A stretch of DNA of 64,000 nt from Dryococelus australis (taxonomy: Eukaryota > Arthropoda > Insecta > Phasmatodea > Phasmatidae): the NCBI GenBank assembly GCA_029891345.1, contig CM056995.1:216570547-216634546 (forward strand), written 5' to 3'. Below are positions 22,730-32,158 of the stretch, in pieces. Each line of letters opens with the position of its first letter. Positions within the stretch are counted from its first letter, which is position 1. The translations under genes were made by a program, and so were the position numbers. The notes under the pieces are model-generated. The model saw nothing but the letters and a program-made list of their open reading frames with translations. It made no database searches and was not told the DNA's origin.

Positions 22730-23109
22730 TATAGGCTGTTCACGATAAAGTGAGCACTTTTGAAAACGTTTGGAAAATATCCCTTCTCCTATCTGCGCAT
22801 ATTTTAACGGCGTACTAAGTGGCGTGCGCGCAGTTAAGTCGGTAACGATTGCTAGAAAATAGTGCCATATCTTAACACTGAATTTCAAATGTCTGACAAA
22901 TATTTGTGAAAACTTAAACCTTTTCTTTTGTTATCCGGTTTTTTAAGTGTAAGAATTCGCGATTTTTTGTAAAATATGTGCTTTTCTAATTATTTCACAG
23001 TTGTACTTAATCGTCGCATGAGCACAGTAGGCAGGCATACGGCAACGTTAGTTCTACATTATGCTTAGCAGGGTTTTCAAAAGTGCTCAGTTTACCGCGG
23101 ACAGCCTAT
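22730..23109 (-). repeat. MITE family A, copy 5
   Basis: Starts TATAGGCTGTTCACGATAAA and ends CAGTTTACCGCGGACAGCCTATA. TATA occurs at both borders. The interior shows the reverse-orientation A layout (CAGTTAAGTCGGTAACGATT, ATTTCACAGTTGTACTTAAT). No coding sequence. Confidence 0.82.
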
Positions 23110-23350
23110 ATCTACGTGCGGTCGAGCGGCGACAGACACAACTGTCCCCTACAAGAACGCGGAGTTGATTCACAAGTCCGGGATCACGCGCGAGCGAGAC
23201 CGCGTCGAGGTGGCGGCAACTTGGCCGAGCTGCGCAATCCCTGCGCAGCTCGTCCCGCTAGGTGGCCTTGCGTCGAGAACTGCGCCTGGCTACTCCGTCG
23301 GACCTCCCTGCTAGGCAAGAGAGACATCCGCTATGTCCCGTGCACGTAGT
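23110..23350. other. CpG-rich patch
   Basis: A GC-rich block dense in CG dinucleotides (for example GATCACGCGCGAGCGAGACCGCGTCG) in AT-rich surroundings. It begins directly at the border of family A copy 5, about 750 bp upstream of the minus-strand clip exon. It could be a promoter or first-exon region, or GC-rich repeat. The 88-codon plus frame has no recognised motif. Confidence 0.4.
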
Positions 23351-23886
23351 CGCAACTAGAAGAGCGCAGCTGGACCAAGGTATAATTTTATATGGAGTCA
23401 TTCGTACTTTTCAAATACAGTTCTTTCACTTTTATTCAAGCTGTAGTATATTCACCCATATTTAATGAGCGGCTATTTTACAGGTTTTTCTATATTTTCA
23501 CGTGCAAAGTAAAAAGTATCAACTATCTAATTAAATATATAGGGAATTTTGGTTAAATCGTGAAAAAAAAATCCACAATTTAATTTCATGGCTAATAAAT
23601 GTTATTCAAAGCAAGATATTCTTTCAGTCACGACCAAATAAACGAATTTCAGGATTTTTTTTAATGTATCCATTTTTTACAAATAAGATGTTGTGCAGCA
23701 ACCCACGCGTAACGTTTCGTATCATGTAAAGTGTTTAAATTCAGTTTTTTTTGTTGTTTGTACTCCGTTTTTAACATAAGGAAAATAACGACGTGAGATA
23801 ATCTATGAATTACTGTGCGTTAATGAATAAAACTGATGAAGTTAAGTAGAATCCCTTGATGTTAAAAGGTAGGTTCTCCTTCTTAC
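23351..23886. other. AT-rich spacer
   Basis: Nothing recognised. Confidence 0.4.
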
Positions 23887-23916
23887 GAGGGGCCACAAAG
23901 GCTGAGCGGTTAGACT
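23887..23916 (+). repeat. SINE head, 5' part severed by a retroposon
   Basis: GAGGGGCCACAAAGGCTGAG followed by CGGTTAGACT is the start of a tRNA-derived SINE. It continues at 24520 after the inserted retroposon. The last 16 bases (23901-23916) are the target-site duplication. Confidence 0.75.
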
Positions 23917-24519
23917 TTTTTTAAATTTATTTCATTAACCCTACGTAGCAATACAGCCATACGGGCTGTTCAATTCTATAATGGCTACTATAATTTAACG
24001 AACAGTATATAAGTTATATAAATTCACTTTATTTTTTATTTTATTTTTTTTAGTGGGAGGGCGGCTGTTCGTCTGGGCTCCCGTAATTTAAGCTACAGAT
24101 TATATTTATATTCAAAAGCATCATTCACACTTCCTAAAAAGGTGGTGAGCTATTCTGCCTCAACAGAGACAGCTCCCCGACGGGTATCCTTTCGGCTGCC
24201 CCCCGTTTCGCCGCCCCCGCCGGAACAGACCAGGGACCGGGATTCCCACAAATCCACCCGCGCGACCACACGCCATCGGGCCCGGACACAGCTAACTGGC
24301 CTTTCGGCCGGTCTGGCATGGCACCCAACGGTCTAACGGCCCGTCCCACGAACCCGAAGGCCCCCAACTCCCTCCCTATCTGTACTATTCTATTTTATTA
24401 TTTATATTTTTTCCCCTCGCCCAACGTTCTGCTCCAACTTAAGCATCGTCCAGAATACCGAAGTACCCCTTCTGGACAACCAGGCCTTAGTCTCCCGGTG
24501 AACGAGGGAATGTAGCTCC
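23917..24519 (-). mobile_element. Retroposon inserted in a SINE, with 16-bp target duplication
   Basis: The 16-mer GCTGAGCGGTTAGACT is present exactly on both sides (23901-23916 and 24520-24535). The insert starts on the plus strand with T7 and AT-rich sequence, so its sense strand is minus with the tail at the left. The sense 5' side is GC- and CpG-rich. A 77-codon minus-strand frame (24134-24367) rich in Gly, Pro and Arg has no motif I recognise. Duplication length and tail fit target-primed reverse transcription (LINE-driven). It could be a 5'-truncated LINE or a SINE; I see no reverse transcriptase. Confidence 0.75.
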
Positions 24520-24795
24520 GCTGAGCGGTTAGACTGCTCGCCTCCCACAAATGCGAACCAGGTTCAATCCCCAGCCGGTTCACTCCGGTTTTTCGCAAGT
24601 GAGAATCGTGCAGGACGATGCCGCTGGTCGGGGGGTTTTCTCGGGGATCTCCCGTGCCATCCGTCCCTTCATTCCGACGCTGCTCCATACTCACCTCAAT
24701 CACCATCATCGAGCTGTCAAGAGTTCGCTGTTAAGAGCCGCCCAAATCTCTTCACTCGCTCCTACTCGCGACATGGGAATGAATGTGTGTTTGGA
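24520..24795 (+). repeat. tRNA-derived SINE, main part
   Basis: Continuation of the severed head: GAGCGGTTAGACTGCTCGCC (A-box region), GGTTCAATCCCC (B box), GAGAATCGTGCAGGACGATG, TTTTCTCGGGGATCTCCCG, then CGACTCGCGGCG near the 3' end. Frames of 90-103 codons on either strand are shadows. Confidence 0.85.
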
Positions 24796-25104
24796 CGTGA
24801 ATCAGACCGACTCGCGGCGATGAAACGTTTGCAGGGTGATCAATATCGACGCTGTAACTTCGTGAGCAATAAAATTATTGAAATAACAGTTTCTTTCAGT
24901 CTGGTACACGAGTGCGATGCGAGCGCGCGCGACCTTGAATTGCCACCACGCATGCAGTGGGTCTTGTAGGCGGGGTGGGGGGGGGGGGGCGCAATGGCGA
25001 CTGCCGGTAATATCAGACGTGTGAGGAAAACTCCCGGTGACATATCTCCAGACTACGATGTTCTAGCGCGTTAATCTTTGCGTCTAGATTTGTCCGCTTA
25101 GGCA

Positions 25105-25710
25105 GGATTTACAATAGCTCGTCGCGTCCGTCCATCTTCTAGCAGAACGATTTACAACCAGTCGTCCGTCATCAGTTCATTGCTGGAAACAAATTCAAAC
25201 AAAACTGTTTAAAACTATAAAAAAATTCTTCATTAAGAAGAATAATAATTTTGGCGGTGTTGTATTTGTAAATACCCAAACTACGCATACACGTACATAA
25301 CGAAAATTAATTGATATTAAAAAAAATGTTTTTAATATCATATAACTCAAGATTTTATTACTTTTACTATTTCAAAGAAGGAACTCATGTTTGCAAACGT
25401 AATCATCAATAAATCTTCGGGGAAGAAGTAATGTAATTTTGTTTTAGAGCTACATTAAGAAACATGAAAACAAAAGACGGCCTAAACAAAACACTGCACA
25501 CACTACACCGCCGTCTAAATAACTCGGGGTGAACGGGTAAAAAAAACCTGCAAGTTTAGAAGACTGTAAATTCATCCGTCCATCCGTCAAATGTTAAAGC
25601 TTGCCAAGGTTTCGACAGGCGGACGGATAGCATTGATAGCCTCTGATTGGCCGTTGGTCACGTTACTGAAGGACGGATGACGGTCGGACGCGACGGGTTG
25701 TTGTAAACAC
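25105..25710. repeat. TIR element with CGTCGCGTCCG ends (606 bp)
   Basis: The left end GGATTTACAATAGCTCGTCGC and the reverse complement of the right end (GTGTTTACAACAACCCGTCGC) match over about 28 bp, continuing through GTCCG and GTCATCC-like words. The interior includes AT-rich sequence with a small hairpin (GATATTAAAAA ... TTTTTAATATC near 25312-25340). No transposase frame. The superfamily is uncertain because the flanks do not show an obvious duplication. Confidence 0.7.
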
Positions 25711-26057
25711 TTTCTTATATACCATAAAACCCAAGTATCCATTTCGTAACACGCATTCTTCATTCTCACATCCCGGAGAAAATATCGCCCGCTTTACGCA
25801 TACGTATTCACGTAACGATCAGGGCCGTGATCCCGACACAGCCTCGCCCCGATATTTTTATTATTATTTTAGTACGAGCGGCAAATATAAGAACCACGCG
25901 ATCCTCGAGGCACAGAATAAGTAAGTTTAGAGGAGCGAAATGGTGTGGCGGGTTCCTTTGATGTGAGCGAACTCGGCCGCCCATTGGCCATTCCGAAGCT
26001 GTGGGAACAAGCCTCGAGTCTCACTGGCCATTGCACATATGGAATATGCCCCATTGG
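25711..26057. other. Spacer
   Basis: Nothing recognised beyond frames of about 60 codons without motif. The last 8 bases (26050-26057) are the target duplication of the next element. Confidence 0.35.
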
Positions 26058-26715
26058 CAGGGACATGCAAAATTCGCGTTATTATTTGCCATCAGGCTAA
26101 AATTCACAGTACTCTATATAATCGTGCCGACGTCGTTTTTCGATTGGCAGCAGCATATCTGTGAAGCCACGCCCTTTATGACTGAACTGCACGTGCCTGG
26201 GGCACACGATTGTGAAGTTCTCATTTACTGGGGAGGAGTTGCCCAGGGCGTGTCAAATCAAGTTTGGTCCAGTGACCAATGCATTGCAAAGGTACATTTG
26301 CTTTAAGGCCATTGGTGCATGAAAGCAGTATATTTATACAATTTGTGTTATAACTTGTTTCACAGCGTATTTTTCAAAATGTTTGGCACTTGAAGACGTA
26401 AATAACAACCTTTAGTACCTTCGTACGTTGTCAGATATTCTCTGCCGTCATTGTTCTCGAAGAACTGATTGCAGATAAGAAAACCAACATTCTTTCTTTT
26501 CTTCCATCGATGCTCCGAGATTAATGGCTGCAGTGAATATTTGAGATCGTAGGAAGATGCTAAAAGTTGTTATTTACGCCTTGGAGTGCGATTTTTTTTT
26601 TAATCCGCTGTCAAACAAGTTGTGACACAAATTATAGAAATATACTGTTTTCATGCACCAATGTCCCTAAGTTTAACGTGTCCTCAAATAATAATGCAAA
26701 TTTTGGAAGTCTCTA
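26058..26715. repeat. hAT-like MITE with perfect 8-bp duplication, containing a foldback element
   Basis: The left end CAGGGACATGCAAAATTCGC and the right end TAATGCAAATTTTGGAAGTCTCTA are inverted repeats. CCCATTGG is duplicated exactly at 26050-26057 and 26716-26723. Removing the nested foldback (26303-26670) leaves about 290 bp, the size of the related copies at 1380, 29181 and 32159. It carries GGGCGTGTCAAATC and CCAAT motifs shared with those copies. No coding sequence. Confidence 0.9.
26303..26670. repeat. Foldback element with long inverted repeats (368 bp)
   Basis: The left arm CCATTGGTGCATGAAAGCAG is repeated inverted at the right (CATGCACCAATG), and similarity continues for about 150 bp per arm through AACTTGTTTCACAGCG / CGCTGTCAAACAAGTT and GACGTAAATAACAACC / GTTGTTATTTACGCC. 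The borders read TTAAGG and CCCTAA. Such a structure would form a near-complete hairpin. It is nested within the hAT-like element. No coding sequence. Confidence 0.82.
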
Positions 26716-26882
26716 CCCATTGGCCGTTTTGTCCACTTGAAAGTTAATCTCGATCGAGGAGCTGACTGGTGAACGGCATTCCACCCAGTAGCGTGTGGTG
26801 AAGTGTTTCAAGGTAAGTTGGTGCTTGCTCACTACTGTACGTTTTTGGTGAACATAGCAAGAGCCCATAAACCCCAGCTTAA

Positions 26883-27459
26883 CCCTTTCAGACCCACTGT
26901 AATTTACGGTTTGATTTGTTGCATATAAAATATTTAATGATGCGTACTGTTCTTAGGTCGATACAAAACTTGTTTCGTTGTCACAGCCAATGAGCTGTAG
27001 GCTATATGTTCGGCTACAGTAATACGAACCAATTATTATCTAGACCAATACGACGGTTTGCGAGTCGTTTACTCACAGATAAGATCATTGGTCACTGAGC
27101 TTCGCAGTGTGCAATGGAGACCAAAAATTACCTACACGTGTGTAATTTACACAATTGCTAGGGATAGGAAAATTTCGGGATTTCATTTCGGGACAATATA
27201 GACCTCAAACACATATACAGTGAAGTCACCCTCGAAATTGGATAGCAGTTTTTTATACCCACCCTGCACGCCGCTGAGCCAATAGCAGACTTGCTAGGAA
27301 AAACCTTGCGAACCCCATAACTGCCAGATGTGGGGTAGTAGCCAATGCACACACAGCTGAGGCTACATTATGCAGAGGACTGAGGAGTCTAGCCTATAGG
27401 TCATTGAACTCGCGAAAGTTTCCTATCCCTAACAATTGTGCATACTAGGTCTGAATGGG
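26883..27459 (-). repeat. piggyBac-type MITE family F, split by family E
   Basis: The left border TTAA (26879-26882) is followed by CCCTTTCAGACCCACTGTAA, and the right end is ACTAGGTCTGAATGGG. The matching intact copy is 55663-55957, in the opposite orientation. The right TTAA has decayed to CTAG. Excluding E, about 304 bp remain. No coding sequence. Confidence 0.82.
27159..27431. repeat. hAT-like MITE family E nested in F (273 bp)
   Basis: Starts TAGGGATAGGAAAATTTCGG and ends GCGAAAGTTTCCTATCCCTA, a good inverted repeat. The flanks ACAATTGC (27151-27158) and ACAATTGT (27432-27439) are 7 of 8 identical. The uninterrupted family F copy has the equivalent site once, which confirms the insertion. 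Confidence 0.9.
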
Positions 27460-27639
27460 CTAGGGAATCTGAATGCATTCTGGCCCCTCACAAGCGAGCA
27501 GCAAGGGCCCATTACACGCGTCCTGCGGCGTCAGCTGCCGAGCTACGTTTTAGTTGTGTAAGTGTAAACTAGCTAGCAACAAAGGTACAACACAGAGCTA
27601 GCGCCAGCTCACCTTGCAACAGTTCCCCACACGCCACTG

Positions 27640-28361
27640 TTTCCACCATATTGCTGGCCGACGGCACCATTGTACTGACGTGTGCGGGTGGAGTTCGCAA
27701 TAGAAGCCGCTTATTTCACCTCTGTATTCCTAGTTACTCTGTGCGCTAGGAACAACTGACGAAGCAGACGACTGAGAAAGCTATGCCTCAAGCTCGCGCC
27801 GCGAAGTCACGTGTCGACGCGCTTACACGTACACCGCGGCAGGCCAGTTGCACACGCCTCGCCCTCCGTCGGATAACGAAATACTTACAGCGAACAGAAC
27901 CGGTCGCCTGTAGCTGCGGAGAAAGCGGCCACATGCACAATAGCGTTCTTACCTGCTACGTTAAGAGAGTCAATAGTGTCTGCTGCCACTGACTAGTTCC
28001 ACGGCTTGCTCATTTACGATAATATTTATGTATGAAATTATTGAATACTGTTATGGTTGGTTCCGTGTTAGGGCGGCTATCCAAGATGCTATTTCAAACG
28101 AAGAGGGAAGTAACATGCACCTGGCTTAGTACAGAAAGAGTAAAAGTGGTTTTGGAAAGAGCATAATTTTCTGATTAAGCCACCTATAAATAACTTTTCG
28201 AAATTTCTGCGAATCAAGCTATTGAGTTAAGATTTTTCATATTTACGCTAAATTAAAGAATGCAATGCTCATTATAAGTCTATATATTTTTGAAGAAATT
28301 TACATTGATGTCACGTCACAAAACAATAAAATATCCTGGAAATACTAATGAAGACTTTTGA
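27640..28361. other. Continuation of the dispersed repeat that hosts H, then unannotated
   Basis: 27648-27745 (ATATTGCTGGCCGACGGCAC ... CTGACGTGTGCGGGTGGAG) resembles 6255-6345. After that a GC-richer segment (27780-27930) with a 69-codon frame containing CSCGESGHMHNSVLTC. The residue pattern is reminiscent of zinc-knuckle tails in LINE proteins but too short to call. Confidence 0.35.
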
Positions 28362-28698
28362 CTCATTGAGGTCTGCACACATTAAATGGCACATAATTAA
28401 GACAAATTATAAATGAGTCACCTCTATCCCCTACTGCAAGAACACCGGTTCTGTTAGTGTCTGTGTTAGAACTCACCATCGTTCAATTGATCCAAACCGC
28501 ACCGGACAGTACCCTGTACTTTACAGCATTCATTATTGTCTGGTCATCAACCAATGGACCGCTGAGCTGATAATGACCCAATCAACAGTCCTTTATCGTA
28601 TAAAAGGATTTACAGTAAATAATGTCCCTTTGAGTGGCTATAAAAAATAATATCGTCAGCAATATCATTGTTACTGTGCTGTCATGTTCTACAAAGTG
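28362..28698 (+). repeat. MITE family D, copy 3 (internal deletion near the right end)
   Basis: Starts CTCATTGAGGTCTGCACACA and ends GTTCTACAAAGTG. Flanks TTGA and TTAA. About 110 bp before the right terminus are missing compared with full copies, so TGTCATGTTCT runs straight into the terminal ACAAAGTG. Both termini remain. Confidence 0.82.
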
Positions 28699-28719
28699 TT
28701 AAACAGACTTAAGTGCAGA

Positions 28720-28781
28720 ATTCATCAAAATTTTTCCTATCTGCGACACCTGAAACCATAAATTAAATCGTGTCTTAAAGT
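28720..28781 (+). repeat. Family F end fragment
   Basis: TGCGACACCTGAAACCATAAATTAAA, then TTAAAGTG and TTAA at 28782-28785, resembles the right end of the family F copy at 55663-55957 (GCAACATCTCAAACCGTAAA ... GAAAGAG-TTAA). The rest of the element is absent. Confidence 0.4.
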
Positions 28782-29180
28782 GTTAACAGTGAGCCAGTTA
28801 TAAATGATGTAATTAACAAACGTGATGTGGATATATAGTACGAATTATCGTTGGTCTAATGTATCCCTCGTTCACTCTTGCAATCTACGAATAAGATCGT
28901 TTGTTTTGTACGACTGCCATCAAAAGTTGTCACCATGGTGTGCTCAGAGATGCAGATAGCGGCGGGCGGGAAGCGTGCAGCACAATGCCATTGCGCTGCA
29001 CCTTTTACTTTTACAGCGGTCGAGGTTTAATACCGTCGGTGACGGCAGTTGCCCTGTTTCTCAGCGATGCGACCACGCAAACACGTTTCCTTGACAGACA
29101 CCCGCCGTACAGAACACGTGAAGCGTACAGAAGTGAAATTTCCCATCTAGGGTTACCGGCTTTTTCAGATTTGCCATAGC
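28782..29180. other. Unannotated stretch
   Basis: A 92-codon plus frame (28901-29179) has no recognised motif. Confidence 0.35.
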
Positions 29181-29476
29181 TAGACACCTGTAAAATTCGC
29201 ATTATTATTTAAGGACAGACTGAGTTGCAATTTACTGTGCGTTTGACCGTCTTCAGTCATTGGCCAGAAATATGTGTGGTATGTCTCGGAAAACTTTGAG
29301 CCGATAATATTAGACCAGCGGTGGAGTGGCCAATGTCTTTTATGGAGATCAAGTAGGTAGGTGACGTTTATTAAAGTGCAGCAGCCAATTAAAAAACGGG
29401 AAGTGTTTACATGTTTATAACGCAGTGGAGTCTATAGGCTGTAACCGAAAGATAATGTGAATTTTGCACGTCTCTA
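29181..29476. repeat. hAT-like MITE (296 bp)
   Basis: Starts TAGACACCTGTAAAATTCGC and ends GTGAATTTTGCACGTCTCTA. The flanks GCCATAGC and GCTATAAG are 5 of 8 identical, so the duplication is decayed. The interior carries ATTGGCC/GGCCAAT words and AGCAGCCAATT as in related copies. Confidence 0.8.
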
Positions 29477-30457
29477 GCTATAAGGAACACTTCCACGGAA
29501 GCACCCCGAGAAAATCCGCCGACAAGTGGCATTATCCAGCAACCATAGATCGTAGATCGATCCCGGACAGAGACGTGTTCCCTGGCCTCTACGGTACCAC
29601 TACCTCTTCAAGGAAGACTTTAATAGCCTTTAAAATAATAGTTTTGATTAGATATTATCTGTAAAGGGATGACTAGAGATGGGTAGCAGTGGATCCTGCA
29701 CCGTTTTATAACATTGCGGAGCTAGGGGAACGAATCAGTGAATAAGAACAAATGCCGATTCTGTCAGCTGCAATAGCCACAGTTATCAGTTAGACGGATG
29801 GTGGCAACAGGATTCTGTTCCCCTATTCAGAGCAACGTAACCGAATGCTCCTGGCAACCATCAATTTTCCCAAGGAAAAGGATGAACTTGTAAAGACACC
29901 TTTAGAAGAAGAAGAAAAAGAAGAAGCAGAAGAAGAAGAAGAAGGAAGAGGTTCAACCTGGAATCTGCCAGAAAAGAAGCAATCGAGACGTATGGGAGGC
30001 ATATGTTTGATTATGGAAAACTTTTCACTCGCTATATAGTAGTTAGGTACTAATGTAGGCAAAACAGAGCAGAAGTGAACAACTACTCCTCCAGAGGGAC
30101 TGGGCCCGGGGGTCCGGGCAGCTGATGGCCAACCTCGCCTGCTCCCCTCCTCCGGGCGCAGAACTAATGGAGGAGCTGAAATAGGTGATCCTCTAAACTG
30201 CTTAGAACGACACCAGATCAGATTACACAGACGAAGGACAGACTGGCTGAAGGGAGCCAAAAGAAATAACATCGGACGATGACTCACGGTGAGAAAGCCA
30301 ACCCCACATTGATCTAGAGAAGAACTGAAGAGAAATATATCTCAGGATGAGTGGTATCATGCCTTACTCATATCGAGTAGAGTTGAATGGGGTGGAAGGA
30401 GAGGTCCACATGTGGCACTCACCAGAAGCAGTCTGTAATGTGCAAAAGAGATGATTA
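29477..30457. other. Stretch with a GAA/GAAG microsatellite at 29906-29952
   Basis: An imperfect (GAA)n tract encodes runs of Glu in the plus frame and Ser on the minus strand, which makes the frames of 64 and 154 codons look long. The segment 30081-30180 reads on the plus strand as a fairly open frame (LQRDWARGSGQLMANLAC...), possibly the remnant of a retroelement ORF, but I cannot place it. Confidence 0.4.
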
Positions 30458-30790
30458 TAGACATGGGAATTTCGTGAATTCATTCGGCAGCAAGCTAGAC
30501 TCCACAATCCTTTGTGCACCTGGGGCTCAGCTTGTTGTTTATTGGATTTCGCTCCAGTTTAACCCTAGGCCACGAAGCACGAGATTCACCTGCCTTGTGT
30601 TTCATGCAGGTTAGTTATTGGCTCAAATTCGTCCAGGGCGTGGCTTATAAACTACAATCCAATTGGGGAAATAGTCAGAAGTACACGTGATTGAAGTCTA
30701 GCTGGTTGCCAAATGCACCACTCAACATTTTCGCTGAACATAATCCACAACAAAACATGAACTGCAATTCTGTGTGATTTGAATTTCTAA
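30458..30790. repeat. Decayed family E-like hAT MITE
   Basis: TAGACATGGGAATTTCGTGA followed by ATTCATTCGGCAGCAAGCTAGAC, and internally GTTATTGGCTCAAATTCGTC and GGGCGTGGCTTATAAACTAC, match the E copy at 36972-37265. The right end is diverged and no duplication is visible. Confidence 0.5.
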
Positions 30791-30800
30791 TATAATCGTC

Positions 30801-31081
30801 CAGTGATGCGTGGTGAACTGTTGCAAGGTAAGCTGGCATTAGCCCTGTGTTGTACCCTATTGCTTGCTAGTTTACACTTCCTTCCATCACTAAAACGTAG
30901 TTCGGCAGGTGATGCCACATGACGTGTTTAATGGTTCCCTTGCCTGCTCGTTGTGAGTGGTCGGGATGTATTCAGTTTCCCTAGACCCCACAGGGGTTAC
31001 TGGCGCCTAATGCGTGCACTGATAATGTACAGCAGTGAACAAGCACCAGTCTACCTTGCAACAGTTCACCACACACCACTG
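30801..31081. repeat. hAT-like MITE family H, intact with perfect 8-bp duplication (281 bp)
   Basis: Starts CAGTGATGCGTGGTGAACTG and ends ACAGTTCACCACACACCACTG. TAATCGTC is duplicated exactly at 30793-30800 and 31082-31089. It is the reference copy for the family, in inverted orientation relative to 26786. Subterminal CTTGCAA/TTGCAAGG words are conserved at both ends. No coding sequence. Confidence 0.92.
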
Positions 31082-31392
31082 TAATCGTCTTTAAAACAGA
31101 CGAAAGACACTCGCTGGAAGAAAATATACTGTCCACTTATCGGCAAGCACTACTTCCACGAACGCACTTCGTAGAAAAATGAAATTGGGGATAGAGGTGG
31201 CACTACGGGATGTTTTAAGACTGGGAAAGTGTGATGCGACAGGCATCAAAGGATATATGGGCGTAAACATGTGGACGACCCTCGATGTGTTTTTGGTTCC
31301 CCTATTTATATCCACAAGGTGGCTGTTTCTCTGCATTACCACATAACATGCGTGTATCGACGACAGACACCACGCCCATGCGATATTGTTAC
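31082..31392. other. Spacer, no feature seen
   Basis: An 83-codon minus frame has no motif. Confidence 0.35.
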
Positions 31393-31831
31393 CATTTGTA
31401 GACTATGCTCGAGTGTAGCTCGAGCAAAGCTAATTTGAAAGTTTCTTTGTTGTTCAGAACAAAACTCGCATAGATGTGTAGTTTTTGTTCAGCTAGTTCA
31501 CAAGAACGCGACACAACCGTAACAATGATATTGATAACGATAGAATTTATTTTTTATAGCCACTTAAAAGGACCTAATTGATTGTAAATAATTTTGTACG
31601 ATAAAGGACATTTGATTGGATCAATATCAGCTCGGCTCTCCATTGGTTGATGACCGGCCAATGATAAACACTTTGAATTACAGGGTGGGGTCAAGTGTGG
31701 TATGGACTAATAGGACTATTGTGAGTTCTAGCACAGACACCGTGAGAACCGATGTTCTTGCAGTAGTATATAAAGGTGTCTCACTTCTAATCTGTGTAAA
31801 GTGCCAGTAAATGTGTGCAGACCTCAGTGTG
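31393..31831 (-). repeat. MITE family D, copy 4
   Basis: Starts CATTTGTAGACTATGCTCGA and ends AGACCTCAGTGTG, flanked by TTAC and TTAA. In this orientation it shows CGGCCAATGATAAACACTTT, then GGACTAATAGGAC, then CAGTAGTATATAAAGGTGTC, which looks like a CCAAT plus TATA arrangement. Landmarks GAACCGATGTTCTTGCAG and CGAGTGTAGCTCGAGCAAAG. Confidence 0.87.
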
Positions 31832-32158
31832 TTAACGGGTGCGGCAGAATCTCGTACGCCATTTTCATGCTGCGTTGAGGTTGTTGGCAGTTCCTTTGAG
31901 CAACTCTTCTGAAATAAAAACCTACTTTAGCACCGGGCCGTCAGTAAATGGTCCTCCACATCACTATGTGTCGACAGTACACACACGCATTGCCAATACA
32001 TGTAATCAATCCAAACACATGTATTCGTGTCTCGACTACTACTTACTCTCAACACAGTCTAACTGTAAGGAAGCAATTTCCTTTGCTACAGTCAACAGAT
32101 ACGCCTTGATAAAACGCTCGAGTTTGCTCGAATTGAAGTACCTTCCATTCCTTATAAT
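31832..32158. other. Unannotated stretch
   Basis: A 120-codon plus-strand frame (31839-32201) runs into the next MITE and has no motif. I do not regard it as a gene. Confidence 0.4.

Larger units (their letters stand above)
26786..27639. repeat. hAT-like MITE family H carrying two further nested elements
   Basis: Ends CAGTAGCGTGTGGTGAAGTG and GTTCCCCACACGCCACTG. The flanking octamers are ATTCCACC (26778-26785) and TTTCCACC (27640-27647), 7 of 8 identical. Inside it lies family F (26883-27459), which itself contains family E (27159-27431). Removing F leaves about 277 bp, matching the intact 281-bp copy at 30801. Confidence 0.88.

Noticed and set aside
27783..27992. Zinc-knuckle protein (CSCGESGHMHNSVLTC)
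   Set aside because: A single 69-codon frame with one Cys/His cluster. Spacing does not match a known knuckle and there is no supporting context.
29823..30287. The longest open frame in the window (154 codons, minus strand)
   Set aside because: It is driven by the (GAA)n tract, which gives Ser runs on the minus strand, and by a GC-rich segment. No domain, start context or splice signal.
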